A DNA stretch of 35,144 nt from Actinomycetes bacterium (GTDB lineage: Bacteria; Actinomycetota; Thermoleophilia; Gaiellales; F1-60-MAGs149). The notes under the pieces are model-generated. The model did not search any database, had not been told where the DNA came from, and saw nothing but the letters and a program-made list of their open reading frames with translations. Below, in pieces: positions 24,114-33,342 of this stretch. The translations under genes were made by a program, and so were the position numbers. Each line of letters opens with the position of its first letter. The first letter of the stretch is position 1. The stretch is taken from positions 1-35,144 of the forward strand of contig JANYCN010000045.1 in NCBI GenBank assembly GCA_025360225.1. Reading direction: 5' to 3'.

Positions 24114-24144
24114 ATGACCACGCCAGCTCGCAACGAGAACGCTA
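24114..24144 (+). repeat. 31-bp dispersed repeat, copy 4
   Basis: Matches 26 of 31 consensus positions. The terminal CTA is the rpsI stop codon on the minus strand, the same relation as copy 1 has to ydeI. Confidence 0.55.
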
Positions 24145-24540
24145 GCGCTTGGAGAACTGCGGGCGGCGGCGGGCGCCCTTGAGCCCGGCCTTCTTGCGCT
24201 CGACCTCGCGCGCGTCGCGCGTGATGAAGCCAGCCGCGCGAAGCGACGTGCGCAGGGCGGGATCAGCCTCGCAGAGGGCACGGGCGACGCCGTGGCGCAG
24301 CGCGCCAGCCTGGCCAGTCACGCCGCCACCATGCAGGCGAGCGATGATGTCGTAGTGCTCGCCAAGCCCGGCGTGCACGATCGACGAGAGCGCCAGAAGC
24401 TGGTCGCTCTGGCGCGGGAAGTACTCCGCGAGCGACCGGCCGTTCACGGTGTAGGTACCGGCGCCTGGCACCAGGCGCACGCGCGCGACCGAGGTCTTGC
24501 GCTTGCCCGTGCCCCAGTAGACTGCCTTCTCGTCTGCCAC
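24142..24540 (-). CDS. rpsI: 30S ribosomal protein uS9
   Basis: A 132-residue uS9. [18 protein letters not shown] at the start, [31 protein letters not shown] in the core and the basic C-terminal tail ending RRRPQFSKR, whose last residues contact P-site tRNA, are all conserved. It follows rplM by 22 bp, forming the universal rplM-rpsI pair. Confidence 0.98.
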   Translation of the reverse strand: MADEKAVYWGTGKRKTSVARVRLVPGAGTYTVNGRSLAEYFPRQSDQLLALSSIVHAGLGEHYDIIARLHGGGVTGQAGALRHGVARALCEADPALRTSLRAAGFITRDAREVERKKAGLKGARRRPQFSKR

Positions 24541-24562
24541 GTAAGTCTCCTTCGCCCCGTAC

Positions 24563-24994
24563 CTACGGCAGCGGGTTTGGCTGCTGGGCGGTGTGCGGAT
24601 GCGCTGCGCCAGCGTAGATCTTCAGCTTCTTGAGCTGCGCGCGGCCAAGGCGGTTCTTCGGCATCATCCCCTTCACGGCGTGACGGATCACGTCGTCGGG
24701 ATGGCGTCGCAGAAGCTCGGCGAGCGTGCGCTCCTTGATCCCACCCGGGTAGCCGGAGTGGCGGTAGTACTTCTTCTGCTCCATCTTGCGACCCGTCACG
24801 CGAACGTTCTCGCAGTTGACGACGACGACGAAGTCGCCGGTGTCGATGTGGGGCGTGTACTGCGGCTTGAGCTTGCCCCGGAGGGTGTCAGCGATCCGCG
24901 TCGCGAGCCGGCCGAGGGTCTCACCCTCGGCGTCGACGACGTACCAGGAGCGCTCGATGTCTCCGGGCTTTGCGTTGTAGGTCTTCTGCGGCAC
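24563..24994 (-). CDS. rplM: 50S ribosomal protein uL13
   Basis: A 143-residue uL13. [60 protein letters not shown] and [20 protein letters not shown] are standard. The GTG at 24994 fits the conserved N-terminus; upstream residues in the longer frame are not conserved. A TATAGT hexamer at 25087-25082 would give a leader of about 80 nt. It is divergent from the HIT gene. Confidence 0.97.
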   Translation of the reverse strand: MPQKTYNAKPGDIERSWYVVDAEGETLGRLATRIADTLRGKLKPQYTPHIDTGDFVVVVNCENVRVTGRKMEQKKYYRHSGYPGGIKERTLAELLRRHPDDVIRHAVKGMMPKNRLGRAQLKKLKIYAGAAHPHTAQQPNPLP

Positions 24995-25081
24995 GGCGAT
25001 CGGACTCGTTCTACTCGGGTTCGACCCTTGACGGGCCCTAGGACGGCACAGCGCAGAAGCTCCGCGCCGCGGCACGGGCTG

Positions 25082-25122
25082 ACTATAGCAGGGGCTCCCA
25101 CGGCGGGCGGCGGTGGCACACT
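25082..25122. promoter_or_regulatory. Divergent promoters, rplM / HIT gene
   Basis: Minus-strand TATAGT (25087-25082) points to rplM with a long leader. Plus-strand CACACT (25117-25122) is 7 nt before the HIT GTG. No clear -35 is seen for either. Confidence 0.4.
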
Positions 25123-25129
25123 CCAACCC

Positions 25130-25531
25130 GTGGGCTGCCTCTTCTGCTCGATCGTTGCCGGTTCAATCCCCGCGACGATCGTCTACCGCGACGACGACGT
25201 CGTCGCCTTCATGGACATCAACCCAGCGACGCCGGGCCACTGCCTCGTCGTGCCGACGCGGCACGCGGAGGACCTCCTGGCGATCACGCCGGGCGATCTC
25301 GCGGCGTGCACGGCGGTCGCACAGGTCCTCGCGCGGCGCGCGGTCGACGAGCTCGAAGCGGTCGGCGTGAACCTGATCAACTCCTGCCGCGCAGGGGCTT
25401 GGCAGACGGTCTTTCACTTCCATATTCATGTGATCCCACGGTACGAACAGGACGGCATGGTCCTGCCATGGACGCCAGAACCGGGCGACGCTGCCGTGAT
25501 CGCGCTCACCGCTGCGTCCCTTCGCGGCTGA
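25130..25531 (+). CDS. HIT-family nucleotide hydrolase/transferase
   Basis: A 133-residue HIT protein. It begins [43 protein letters not shown] and ends with the histidine triad [10 protein letters not shown] (H-x-H-x-H). These small enzymes hydrolyse AMP-linked nucleotides or aminoacyl-adenylates; the specific substrate is not evident. The N-terminal CxxC (LFC) is common in actinobacterial members. The GTG at 25130 is chosen for the conserved N-terminus and the leaderless spacing. It is 6 bp from the MFS gene that follows, a likely operon. Confidence 0.92.
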   Translation: MGCLFCSIVAGSIPATIVYRDDDVVAFMDINPATPGHCLVVPTRHAEDLLAITPGDLAACTAVAQVLARRAVDELEAVGVNLINSCRAGAWQTVFHFHIHVIPRYEQDGMVLPWTPEPGDAAVIALTAASLRG

Positions 25532-25537
25532 CGGTCG

Positions 25538-26764
25538 ATGACCGCACCGCGTCTTCGTGACACCCGCGACGGCTCGATCATGCTCGCCGCCGAGGGCGTG
25601 CAGTCAGCGGCCGGCGGCGTCGCCGGCGTCGCGATCCCATGGCTCGTGCTGGAGCACGGCGGCGGGCCGGGCAGCGCGGCGGTGATCTTCGCCGCGACGA
25701 TCGGCCCGTACGCGCTGATCGGGATTCCCGCCGCGATGGCTGCAGACCACGCGTCGCGCCGGACGATGCTGGTCGCCTCGTACGCGTTGCAGGCGTTGGC
25801 GCTTGCCGTCATTCCGATCGCCGCCGTCCTCGACGCCGTCACGACGCCGCTCCTCGTCGCCGTCGCGCTCGCCGTCGGCTGCGCGAGGGTCGTCGGCGAC
25901 GCGGCGATCTTCGGTGCCGTCCCGACGCTCGTCGGCCGCGACGGCATCGTGCGAGCGACCGGCGCGCTGACGACCACGTGGTCGGCGGGCTTCCTTGCTG
26001 GGCCGGCGTTCGGTGGCGCCGTGATCGCCGCCGTCGGCCCGACGCCAACCCTCGCCGCGGTGGCCTGCTGCTACGCCATCTCGATCGCGCTCGCCCGCCA
26101 GCTCAGCGAGGCCGTCGAGGCACGCCCCGACGCGACGGCGTCTCCTTTGGAGCGTGTCCAACACGGGCTCCGTTTCCTCCTCCGCGACCGCGTGATGCGT
26201 CGTTTCACGGCTGTCGGCCTGCTCTGGAACCTCCTCGTCGGTGCGTTCGGTGGCCTTGCCGTAGCCTTCGTGCACGGCCCGCTCGCGCTCACCGCCGGTG
26301 CCGCCGGGCTCACGCTCGCCTGCTACGGCGCCGCTGGACTGCTCGTCCCCTTCGCCCTCCCCCGCCTCGACCGGCACTTCGGCGACGGGCCGCTCTTCGT
26401 CCTCCTCTGCACCGTGTCTGCGGCCGTGCTCTTCGCCCTCGCCCACACGAGGGTGCCGGTCGTCGCCGCGCTGCTTCTGCTGCCGCTCGGGTTCCTCAAC
26501 ATGACGCTGGGCAGCATCCTTCCGGCCGCGCGCCAGCGACGGGCGCCGATGGACCTGCAGAGCCTCGTCGGCACGACCGGGCGGATGCTGAACATCTGGG
26601 GGTACGCGGGTGGAGCGCTCGCCGCCGGGCGCCTTGCTGACCTGCGCGGGATACCGAGCACGTTCACGCTCTGCGCCGTGCTCCTGGTGGTCGTCGCGGC
26701 GGTCGCACGGCTGCTGGTCTGGCGCCTCGCGCCACCAGCAGCGGGGGCCTCCGATCGCTCGTAG
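25538..26764 (+). CDS. MFS exporter (EntS-like group)
   Basis: A 408-residue major facilitator with about 12 helices. The loop after helix 2, MAADHASRRTMLVASYALQ, matches the D-x-x-x-RR motif A of the family, and the sequence GRLADLRGIP near residue 370 matches the repeat in the C-terminal half. The overall layout resembles MFS_3/EntS-type exporters of siderophores or drugs. Nothing in the sequence fixes the substrate. It follows the HIT gene by 6 bp and is convergent with a GNAT gene. Confidence 0.85.
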   Translation: MTAPRLRDTRDGSIMLAAEGVQSAAGGVAGVAIPWLVLEHGGGPGSAAVIFAATIGPYALIGIPAAMAADHASRRTMLVASYALQALALAVIPIAAVLDAVTTPLLVAVALAVGCARVVGDAAIFGAVPTLVGRDGIVRATGALTTTWSAGFLAGPAFGGAVIAAVGPTPTLAAVACCYAISIALARQLSEAVEARPDATASPLERVQHGLRFLLRDRVMRRFTAVGLLWNLLVGAFGGLAVAFVHGPLALTAGAAGLTLACYGAAGLLVPFALPRLDRHFGDGPLFVLLCTVSAAVLFALAHTRVPVVAALLLLPLGFLNMTLGSILPAARQRRAPMDLQSLVGTTGRMLNIWGYAGGALAAGRLADLRGIPSTFTLCAVLLVVVAAVARLLVWRLAPPAAGASDRS

Positions 26765-26829
26765 CGCCGGGCGCGATTCAAACGCCGCTCCGTCGCGCTC
26801 CAACAGCCACGTACCTTCGAGACGGTGCA

Positions 26830-27648
26830 CTAGATGATTGATTCCGAACTGTTGTAGGAAATGGCGTTGCCGATCGCCGCCAGCGTCGCGTCGTCGGCTC
26901 CACGAACCCACGTCATCGACTCGCCGAGGGCGCGGAACCCAAACGCCTCGTACAGCGGCCGGCCGGCCGGACTCGAGAGCAGGTATGCCCCTTCCGTCGC
27001 AGGCTCCCACGCCGCGGTGAGCGCCGCCTGCAGCACGGCTCGTCCGGCCCCGCGCCGGCGGTGGCGGGGCGGCGTCATCATCTCGTTGACCCCGATGAAC
27101 CGGTCGCCCGGCGTCACCGTGACCGTCGAGGCGATCTCGTTACCATCCCACGCGACCCAGGCAATCGCCTCGCCGGCGCGCAACCCGCGGCCGACGGTGG
27201 CGTCAACGAGGCCTTGCGCCACGCCGTGGCTGTCGGAGATCGCGGCCGTGACGAGGGCGATCTCGTCGCGTGCCGCGACGCGCAGCCGAAACGCGGTGGC
27301 GACCTGCACGGGTAGGTCGTCGCAGAACATCACGGGCTCTGCGGCGTTCGCGAGCGCGAACCCTGCGGCTGCGAGGGTCGACCCGGCCGCTCGCGCGGCT
27401 GCCGGAGCGACCGAGACGATCGCGGGAAGCTCGCCGAGCGCCGCCACGATCGTCGCCGCCGCGTCCGCCGCGGCTCCTGGCCCGATCGCACAGACGTTCA
27501 GCTCACCGCTCGATGTTCCGCTGACGAGCGCGAACCAGGCCCTGCCGGCATGACGCAGCGATCCCGGCGCACCGACGTACAGCGACGAGCTGTAGGCGCC
27601 GTACGCGTCGATCACGTCGTCATAGAGCGATTCACGGTCGTCGATCAC
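26830..27648 (-). CDS. GNAT N-acetyltransferase with diverged N-terminal half
   Basis: A 272-residue protein. The C-terminal half (about 115-258) is a GNAT fold with RFIGVNEMMTPPRHRRRGAGRAVLQAAL carrying the R-R-x-G-x-G acetyl-CoA loop and LLSSPAGRPLYEAFGFRAL at the end. The N-terminal half (AWFALVSGTSSGELNVCAIGPGAAADAAATIV) looks like a worn GNAT-like or ligand-binding domain. It is 10 bp downstream of guaA, so probably in its operon. The last 10 residues are AT-rich (YNSSESII), unlike the rest of the gene. Substrate unknown. Confidence 0.8.
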   Translation of the reverse strand: MIDDRESLYDDVIDAYGAYSSSLYVGAPGSLRHAGRAWFALVSGTSSGELNVCAIGPGAAADAAATIVAALGELPAIVSVAPAAARAAGSTLAAAGFALANAAEPVMFCDDLPVQVATAFRLRVAARDEIALVTAAISDSHGVAQGLVDATVGRGLRAGEAIAWVAWDGNEIASTVTVTPGDRFIGVNEMMTPPRHRRRGAGRAVLQAALTAAWEPATEGAYLLSSPAGRPLYEAFGFRALGESMTWVRGADDATLAAIGNAISYNSSESII

Positions 27649-27658
27649 GACCCGTCGG

Positions 27659-29212
27659 TCACTCCCACTCGATCGTCCCCGGCGGCTTCGAGCTGATGTC
27701 GAGCGCGACCCGGTTCACCCCAGGAACCTCGTTGATGATCCGCGTCGAGATCGACGCGAGCAGGTCGTGCGGCAGACGCGCCCAGTCGGCCGTCATCGCG
27801 TCGTCCGAGGTCACGGCCCGGATCACGATCGGGTAGGCGTAGGTGCGCGCATCGCCCATCACGCCGACGGACTTCACGCACGGCAGCACCGCGAAGCTCT
27901 GCCAGACCCTGTTGTACCAGCCCGCCTTGCGGATCTCGTCCTGCAGCACCGCGTCGGCGTGCCGGAGGATCGAGAGGCGCTCGTGCGTGACGTCGCCGAT
28001 GATCCGGATCGCGAGGCCCGGGCCCGGGAACGGCTGGCGCCAGACCATCCGCTCCGGCATCCCGAGCTCCTCGCCGACCCTGCGCACCTCGTCCTTGAAG
28101 AGCAGCCGCAACGGCTCGCAGAGCTCGAGCTCCATGTCCTCCGGCAACCCACCGACGTTGTGGTGGGACTTGATCTTCGCCGCCGTCCGCGAGCCCGACT
28201 CGATCACATCGGAGTAGAGCGTGCCCTGCACCAGGAACCGCGCGCCGTCGAGCTTTCGTGACTCCTCCTCGAACACGCGGATGAACGTCTCGCCGATGAT
28301 CTTCCGCTTCTGTTCCGGCTCGGTGACCCCCGCGAGGAGCGCGATGAACCGCTCCTGCGCCTGCACGTGGACGAGCGGCACCGCGAAGTGGCTGCCGAAC
28401 AGCTCCACGACCTGCTCGGCCTCCCCCTCGCGCAGCAGCCCGTGGTCGACGAAGATGCACGTCAGCTGGTCGCCAACGGCGCGGTGCACGAGCATCGCGG
28501 CGACGGCCGAGTCGACGCCGCCCGAGAGCCCACAGATCACGCGCTCGGCGCCAACCTGTTCACGGATGCGGCGAACCTGTTCGGCGACGACGTGCGCCGG
28601 CGTCCACGTCCCGTCAGCGCCACAGCCGTGCAGGAGGAAGTTCCGCAGCACGTCCTGTCCGTGCGGGGTGTGCACCACCTCCGGGTGAAACTGGACGGCG
28701 TAGAGGCCACGCTCGACGGACTCCATCGCGGCGATCGCGCCGCTGCCGGATCGACCGGTCTCGCCGAGGCCTTCCGGGACACGCGTCACCGAGTCGTTGT
28801 GGCTCATCCAGCACGTCTGATCCGCTGGCAGGTCACGGAACAGCAACGCGCCAGGCTCGACCGTCAGCGGTGCCTTGCCGAACTCGGCGGCACCGGTGCG
28901 CCCAACGTCACCGCCGAGCGCGAGCGCCATCGCCTGCATGCCATAGCAGATGCCGAGAACCGGGATCCCGAGGGAGAGCAGCGCCGGGTCGAGGGCGGGC
29001 GCCCCCGCCTCGTGCACCGAGGCGGGCCCGCCGGAGAGGATCAGCCCGCGCGGGTTACGTGCTCGCAGCTCGTCGACCGTCACGTCGTGTGCCACGAGCT
29101 CCGACAGCACGCGCAGCTCGCGGACACGCCGCGTGATCAGGTGCGCGTACTGCCCGCCGAAGTCGAGCACCAGCACGGGGCGCTCCTGCTCGACGCCATC
29201 CTCCACGGGCAC
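27659..29212 (-). CDS. guaA: GMP synthase (glutamine-hydrolysing)
   Basis: A 517-residue GuaA. The N-terminal class I glutaminase has [20 protein letters not shown], the nucleophile in GICYGMQ and the FHPEV histidine-glutamate pair. The ATP pyrophosphatase P-loop is [10 protein letters not shown], and the C-terminal dimerisation domain has [14 protein letters not shown] and ends KPPGTIEWE. It aminates XMP to GMP. The GTG overlaps the guaB3 stop as TAGTG; another GTG two codons later is possible. With GuaB3 it forms the two-step route from IMP to GMP. Confidence 0.97.
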   Translation of the reverse strand: MPVEDGVEQERPVLVLDFGGQYAHLITRRVRELRVLSELVAHDVTVDELRARNPRGLILSGGPASVHEAGAPALDPALLSLGIPVLGICYGMQAMALALGGDVGRTGAAEFGKAPLTVEPGALLFRDLPADQTCWMSHNDSVTRVPEGLGETGRSGSGAIAAMESVERGLYAVQFHPEVVHTPHGQDVLRNFLLHGCGADGTWTPAHVVAEQVRRIREQVGAERVICGLSGGVDSAVAAMLVHRAVGDQLTCIFVDHGLLREGEAEQVVELFGSHFAVPLVHVQAQERFIALLAGVTEPEQKRKIIGETFIRVFEEESRKLDGARFLVQGTLYSDVIESGSRTAAKIKSHHNVGGLPEDMELELCEPLRLLFKDEVRRVGEELGMPERMVWRQPFPGPGLAIRIIGDVTHERLSILRHADAVLQDEIRKAGWYNRVWQSFAVLPCVKSVGVMGDARTYAYPIVIRAVTSDDAMTADWARLPHDLLASISTRIINEVPGVNRVALDISSKPPGTIEWE

Positions 29213-30372
29213 TAGCGGCTCATCCCGATCGACTGCTCGCGCTGGAGCTTCTTGCCTTCGGTCATCAGCGCCGGCGCGAACATGATCTCGGCCTTCTGGA
29301 ACTCGTGGATCGTCTCGTAGCCACACGTCGCCATCGAGGTACGCAACGCCCCCATCAGGTTCAGGGTGCCGTCGTTCTCGCGGGCGGGTCCGAGGACGAC
29401 CTCCTCGAGCGTCGCGACCTGGTCGGTCTTGACACGTGCACCGCGCGGCAACGTCGGGTGAAACGTCGCCATGCCCCAGTGATAGCCGTGTCCGGGCGCC
29501 TCGTAGGCGCGCGACAGCGGTGAGCCGACCATCACCGCGTCGGCGCCACAGGCGACGGCCTTCGCGATGTCACCCCCGGTTCGCATCCCACCATCAGCGA
29601 TGACGTTGCAGTAGTGCCCGGACTCGATCAGGTGCTGCACGCGCGCGGCGGCCGCGTCGGCGATCGCCGTCGCCTGCGGCACGCCGACGCCGAGCACACC
29701 GCGCGTCGTGCACGCGGCGCCCGGGCCGACACCGACGAGCACGGCTGCCGCACCGGTCCGCATCAGGTGCAGCGCCGTCTGGTAGCTCGCACAGCCGCCG
29801 ACGATGCACGGGATCGGCAGACCGGCGATGAACTCCTTCAGGTTCAACGGCTCCACGACAGAGGAGACGTGCTCGGCGGAGACGACCGTCCCCTGGATCA
29901 CGAGCACGTCGAGTCCCGCCTCGAGCGCGACGCCGTGCAGCGCGCGGACTCGCTGGGGCGTGAGCGACGCCGCCGTGACGACGCCCGACGCCTTGATCTC
30001 GGCGACGCGCATCGCGACCAGGTCGGGCTTCACGGGCTCCTGGTAGATCTCCTGCATCCGCCGGGTCGCCTCGCCCTTCTCAAGCGACGCGATCTCCTCG
30101 AGGATCGAGCCGGCGTCCTCGTAGCGTCCCCAGATCCCCTCGAGGTTGAGGACACCGATGCCGCCCATCTGCCCGATCGCGATCGCCGTTGTCGGCGACA
30201 CCACGCCGTCCATCGCCGAGGCGAGCAGCGGGAGCTCAACGAGGTGACGCCCGAGCTTCCAGCCGATGTCGACGTCCTCCGCGTCCCGCGTCCGGCGGGA
30301 AGGAACGATCGCGATATCGTCGAGCCCGTACGCCCTGCGGGCCTTCTTGCCGCGCCCGATCTCGATCTCCAC
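29212..30372 (-). CDS. guaB3: GuaB3-family IMP dehydrogenase-related protein
   Basis: A 386-residue protein of the GuaB3 family, which lacks the CBS pair of ordinary IMPDH. It starts [38 protein letters not shown], has [34 protein letters not shown], and the catalytic loop [18 protein letters not shown] with its cysteine. Characterised GuaB3 proteins have IMPDH activity, though the role in actinobacteria with a separate guaB is less clear. The GTG at 30372 follows a GGGAG site; an upstream extension is not conserved. It is coupled to guaA. Confidence 0.93.
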   Translation of the reverse strand: MEIEIGRGKKARRAYGLDDIAIVPSRRTRDAEDVDIGWKLGRHLVELPLLASAMDGVVSPTTAIAIGQMGGIGVLNLEGIWGRYEDAGSILEEIASLEKGEATRRMQEIYQEPVKPDLVAMRVAEIKASGVVTAASLTPQRVRALHGVALEAGLDVLVIQGTVVSAEHVSSVVEPLNLKEFIAGLPIPCIVGGCASYQTALHLMRTGAAAVLVGVGPGAACTTRGVLGVGVPQATAIADAAAARVQHLIESGHYCNVIADGGMRTGGDIAKAVACGADAVMVGSPLSRAYEAPGHGYHWGMATFHPTLPRGARVKTDQVATLEEVVLGPARENDGTLNLMGALRTSMATCGYETIHEFQKAEIMFAPALMTEGKKLQREQSIGMSR

Positions 30373-30452
30373 GTGGTGCTCTCCCGCGTCTTTCGGGGAT
30401 CGTACCGGGGCGCCCGGACAGGGCTGCCCGGCCAGCCGCCGCCGACCGAGCG

Positions 30453-31394
30453 CTACGCCAGCTCGGTGACGCGCGAGAGCGCTGCGTAGCGCACGGCGTC
30501 GCGCGCCTCGAAGCGGCCGGCACCGATCGAGCCGGTGTTCGCCGTGCCACAGCCGACCGCCTGGCGCAGACACTCCTCGATCGGGCGGTTCCGCACGCGC
30601 GCGGCGATGAACCCGGCGAGCAGCGCGTCGCCGGAGCCGACCGTCGAGACCGGCTCGACCGGGTCGATCTCGACCTTGAAGCGCCGTGTTCGATGGCCGT
30701 CGCGGACGAGCGCGAAGGCACCCGACGCACGGGTGATCAACACGTTGCGCGGCCCGAGGTCAGCGATCTCCTCCAACGCACCGGCGAAGTCGGCATCGGT
30801 CGAGAACTCGTGGCCGCAGACCTCCTCCGCCTCTCCCTGGTTGGGCGCGACCCAGTCCGGCTGGGCCGACATGCCGACGCGCAAGGGGTCGCCCTCCGAG
30901 TCGAGCACGAGCTCGAGGTCGCGCCGGCGCAGGTCGCGGATCGTCGCGGCGTACCAGTCAGCATCGACACGGCGTGGTAGCGACCCGGCGAGCACGATCG
31001 CCGTCGCGCTCGCCGCGAGGTAGCGCAGCTTCTCCGAGAGGATCGCGAGCTCGCCTGCGTCAATCTCGGGGCCGTACTCGAAGATCTCCGACTGCTTCGA
31101 GACCGTCGGGTCGATCACGACCGTCGTGGTGCGCGACTCGTCGGCGATCCGCACGAAGTCGTTGAGGATCCCCTCACGCGTCAGCTCCTCGACGATCAAC
31201 GTCCCCGTTCGGCCGCCAGCGAGCCCGGTTGCGACGACCGGCTCGCCGAGGCGCTTCAGCGCCCGCGCGACGTTGATCCCTTTGCCGCCAGGGAGGAGCT
31301 CCCCGCGCTGGCAGCGGTGGCGTTGACCGAGCTGGAAGTTCGCAACCTTCAGCGTCTTGTCAATCGCGGCGTTTGGTGTGACGGTGACGATCAC
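30453..31394 (-). CDS. PfkB-type hexose kinase, 1-phosphofructokinase-like
   Basis: A 313-residue ribokinase-family kinase of the FruK/LacC/PfkB group. MIVTVTPNAAIDKTL at the start, GGKGINVARALKRLGEPV, and the C-terminal VGSGDALLAGFIAARV, whose aspartate is the catalytic base, are canonical. It phosphorylates fructose-1-phosphate, tagatose-6-phosphate or fructose-6-phosphate; the neighbours give no PTS to favour FruK. A TATCCT hexamer sits 7 nt before the GTG. It is 22 bp downstream of the carboxypeptidase gene and 80 bp upstream of guaB3. Confidence 0.9.
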   Translation of the reverse strand: MIVTVTPNAAIDKTLKVANFQLGQRHRCQRGELLPGGKGINVARALKRLGEPVVATGLAGGRTGTLIVEELTREGILNDFVRIADESRTTTVVIDPTVSKQSEIFEYGPEIDAGELAILSEKLRYLAASATAIVLAGSLPRRVDADWYAATIRDLRRRDLELVLDSEGDPLRVGMSAQPDWVAPNQGEAEEVCGHEFSTDADFAGALEEIADLGPRNVLITRASGAFALVRDGHRTRRFKVEIDPVEPVSTVGSGDALLAGFIAARVRNRPIEECLRQAVGCGTANTGSIGAGRFEARDAVRYAALSRVTELA

Positions 31395-31401
31395 GCCGCG
31401 G

Positions 31402-31407
31402 AGGATA
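31402..31407 (-). promoter_or_regulatory. Leaderless -10 for the PfkB kinase
   Basis: Minus-strand TATCCT, 7 nt before the GTG at 31394, between the carboxypeptidase stop and the kinase start. Confidence 0.45.
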
Positions 31408-31416
31408 GCCGGCCGA

Positions 31417-32556
31417 TCAGCCGGAACGGAGCGGCGAGAGGAGCCATCCGAGGAGCTCCATGCCTCCCGGCTCAGCGACGGTGCCGGCGGCGATCAGCGG
31501 CGAACGGGCGACGACCCGTCCCCCCTGAAGGAGCGCGACGGCGCCGACCGTCGCACCGACGTCAACCGGAGCGGCAAGCAGCGTCGGCACGACGTAGCGC
31601 AACGTGACGCGGCCGCGGACCTGAGGATCGAGGAGGAGATCGCGCGCGACGGCGACGGCGACCGAGTCCCCGAACGCGACCGAGAGGCGCACCACCTGCG
31701 TCCCGGCGCGGAGCACGGGGACGCGCCTCGGCACCGCGCCGTCGCGGGGCACGTGTCCACGACGACCACCGAACGCCGCGTCGAGCAGGCGCCGCACGGC
31801 CCGATCGCGCGTCGACTGATCCGGTGCACCGAGGGCGACGACGATCACCCGGCGCCCCTGGCGGGAAGCCGTGGCGACGAGACACCAGCCGGCCGTGCGG
31901 GTATGCCCCGTCTTCAGACCGTCGAGTCCGGCGTAGTGCCCAAGCAGCGTGTTCCGCGCCACGTAGCGAGCGCCACCGACGCGCATCGACCGCTCGCTGG
32001 CGATCGCGAGCACCCGTTCGTCGGCGACGAGCAGCCTCGCGAGCAGCGCGACGTCGGCGGCGCTCGATCTCTGGCCGGGAGCGTCGAGCCCGTCGGGCGA
32101 CCGGTACACCGTGTTGTGCAGCCCGAGCCGCGCCGCCGTCCGGTTCATCAGCAGCACGAACGCTGCACGCGACCCGCTCACCCCCACCGCGAGGGTCTCA
32201 GCGGCGTCGTTCGCGCTCGGCACGAACACCGCCTCGAGCAGCGTGCGTCCGGAGACGCGCTGCCCCGCCCGAAGGCGCACGGTCGACTGGCCGAGCCTGG
32301 TGGCGCTCTGCGGCACGACGAACGTCCGGCCGAGCGCCCCGGCGCGGATCGCCAGATACGCCGTCATCAGCTTCGTGATGCTGGCGATCGGCCGCCGCTC
32401 TGCCGCGTGCGACGACGCCAGGACCTGCCCGGTCGCGGCATCGACGACGATGAACGCCGCCAGGCTGCGCCGGGCAGCAGCGGGCGAGCGCTCGGGAGGG
32501 ATGCCCAGCACGAGCGCCACGGCGAGCAGCACGCCAACGATGGGGAGCCGGAGCAC
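31417..32556 (-). CDS. D-alanyl-D-alanine carboxypeptidase (PBP5-like)
   Basis: A 379-residue low-molecular-weight penicillin-binding protein. A signal peptide (LPIVGVLLAVALVLG, residues 4-18) precedes the catalytic domain with S59-x-x-K62 (SITK), S114-A-N116 and K215-T-G217. The C-terminal region (about 265-370) has the beta-rich domain of the PBP5 group, ending GMELLGWLLSPLRSG. It trims the terminal D-alanine of peptidoglycan outside the membrane. The GTG lies 6 nt after TAGGGT, back to back with the promoter of the divergent membrane protein gene. Confidence 0.94.
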   Translation of the reverse strand: MLRLPIVGVLLAVALVLGIPPERSPAAARRSLAAFIVVDAATGQVLASSHAAERRPIASITKLMTAYLAIRAGALGRTFVVPQSATRLGQSTVRLRAGQRVSGRTLLEAVFVPSANDAAETLAVGVSGSRAAFVLLMNRTAARLGLHNTVYRSPDGLDAPGQRSSAADVALLARLLVADERVLAIASERSMRVGGARYVARNTLLGHYAGLDGLKTGHTRTAGWCLVATASRQGRRVIVVALGAPDQSTRDRAVRRLLDAAFGGRRGHVPRDGAVPRRVPVLRAGTQVVRLSVAFGDSVAVAVARDLLLDPQVRGRVTLRYVVPTLLAAPVDVGATVGAVALLQGGRVVARSPLIAAGTVAEPGGMELLGWLLSPLRSG

Positions 32557-32562
32557 GGCGGA

Positions 32563-32580
32563 ACCCTACCCCTCTACACT
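32563..32580. promoter_or_regulatory. Back-to-back leaderless promoters, carboxypeptidase / membrane protein
   Basis: Minus-strand TAGGGT (32568-32563) is 6 nt from the carboxypeptidase GTG; plus-strand TACACT (32575-32580) is 6 nt from the membrane protein GTG. They are 6 bp apart. Confidence 0.6.
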
Positions 32581-32586
32581 CCGCCG

Positions 32587-33342
32587 GTGGCCCGCAACGC
32601 TGCCGGTGCGCCGGCGATGAGCACGTGGGCCCGACAGGCCGCGAGGGTGATCGCCGATCGCCAGCCGTTGCTCGTGCTCCCCGTCGTCTCGGTGATCCTC
32701 CAGTTGCCCTTGCTGGTGCCGTTCGTGCTCGCCACACGCACGACCGCCGACGTCGACGGGTTCGTGCGTGACGCTGCCTTCACGGAGACGCGGATGCTCG
32801 ACCTCCTCGGCAAGGGCGCGCACGCAAGCGCGGTCGTCTGGGGCGTGATCTTCCTCATCAGCCAGGCGCTCGTGCGGGCATGGCTCGGTGGTGCGATGAT
32901 CCGGTCGCTCGCCGTCGGCTCGCTCGTCTGGTGGCCCGGACTTCGGGCGTTCGGTCGGATCGCCGTGATCTACCTGGGCGCCGAGGCCTTCGTGTTCCTC
33001 GAGACCGGGATCATGGGGCTCGTCACCGCGCTGACGGCGTTCTTGCTCTTCGCCTACGCCGACTACATCATCGTCTTCGAAGGGCGGTCGGCGGTCGACG
33101 CGATTCGCCTGAGCGTCCACACGAGCACGGTCTCGTGGCGGGTAACGCTGGTCGCGTTCCTCTCCCTGTTCCTCGTCTCGATCGTCACCTACGGCCTGTT
33201 CCTCGTCCCGATCCACGACGCGCGACACGCGCCGCTGCTCCTGTTCGGCGCCCTGCTGCTCTGCGACGCGTTGCTTGACTACACGTCGAGCTGTGCGCTG
33301 GCGAGCGTCCGCTACGGCGACTCGCTCACGCGCTCACGGTAG
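32587..33342 (+). CDS. Polytopic membrane protein of unknown function
   Basis: A 251-residue protein. Hydrophobic segments are visible at about 31-52 (LLVLPVVSVILQLPLLVPFVL), 82-100, 118-150, 192-214 and 218-232; the N-terminus is basic and cytoplasmic. No known family motif was recognised; it resembles small glycerophosphoryl or DUF-type membrane proteins only in general layout. The GTG at 32587 is preferred because it lies 6 nt after TACACT; a longer upstream frame is antisense to the carboxypeptidase. Its 3' end overlaps the convergent LysM gene by 9 bp. Confidence 0.7.
   Translation: MARNAAGAPAMSTWARQAARVIADRQPLLVLPVVSVILQLPLLVPFVLATRTTADVDGFVRDAAFTETRMLDLLGKGAHASAVVWGVIFLISQALVRAWLGGAMIRSLAVGSLVWWPGLRAFGRIAVIYLGAEAFVFLETGIMGLVTALTAFLLFAYADYIIVFEGRSAVDAIRLSVHTSTVSWRVTLVAFLSLFLVSIVTYGLFLVPIHDARHAPLLLFGALLLCDALLDYTSSCALASVRYGDSLTRSR

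Noticed and set aside
31357-32586. N-terminal extension of the membrane protein starting at 32587
   Set aside because: This part is antisense to the D,D-carboxypeptidase and low-complexity; the GTG at 32587 has a promoter at the right distance.
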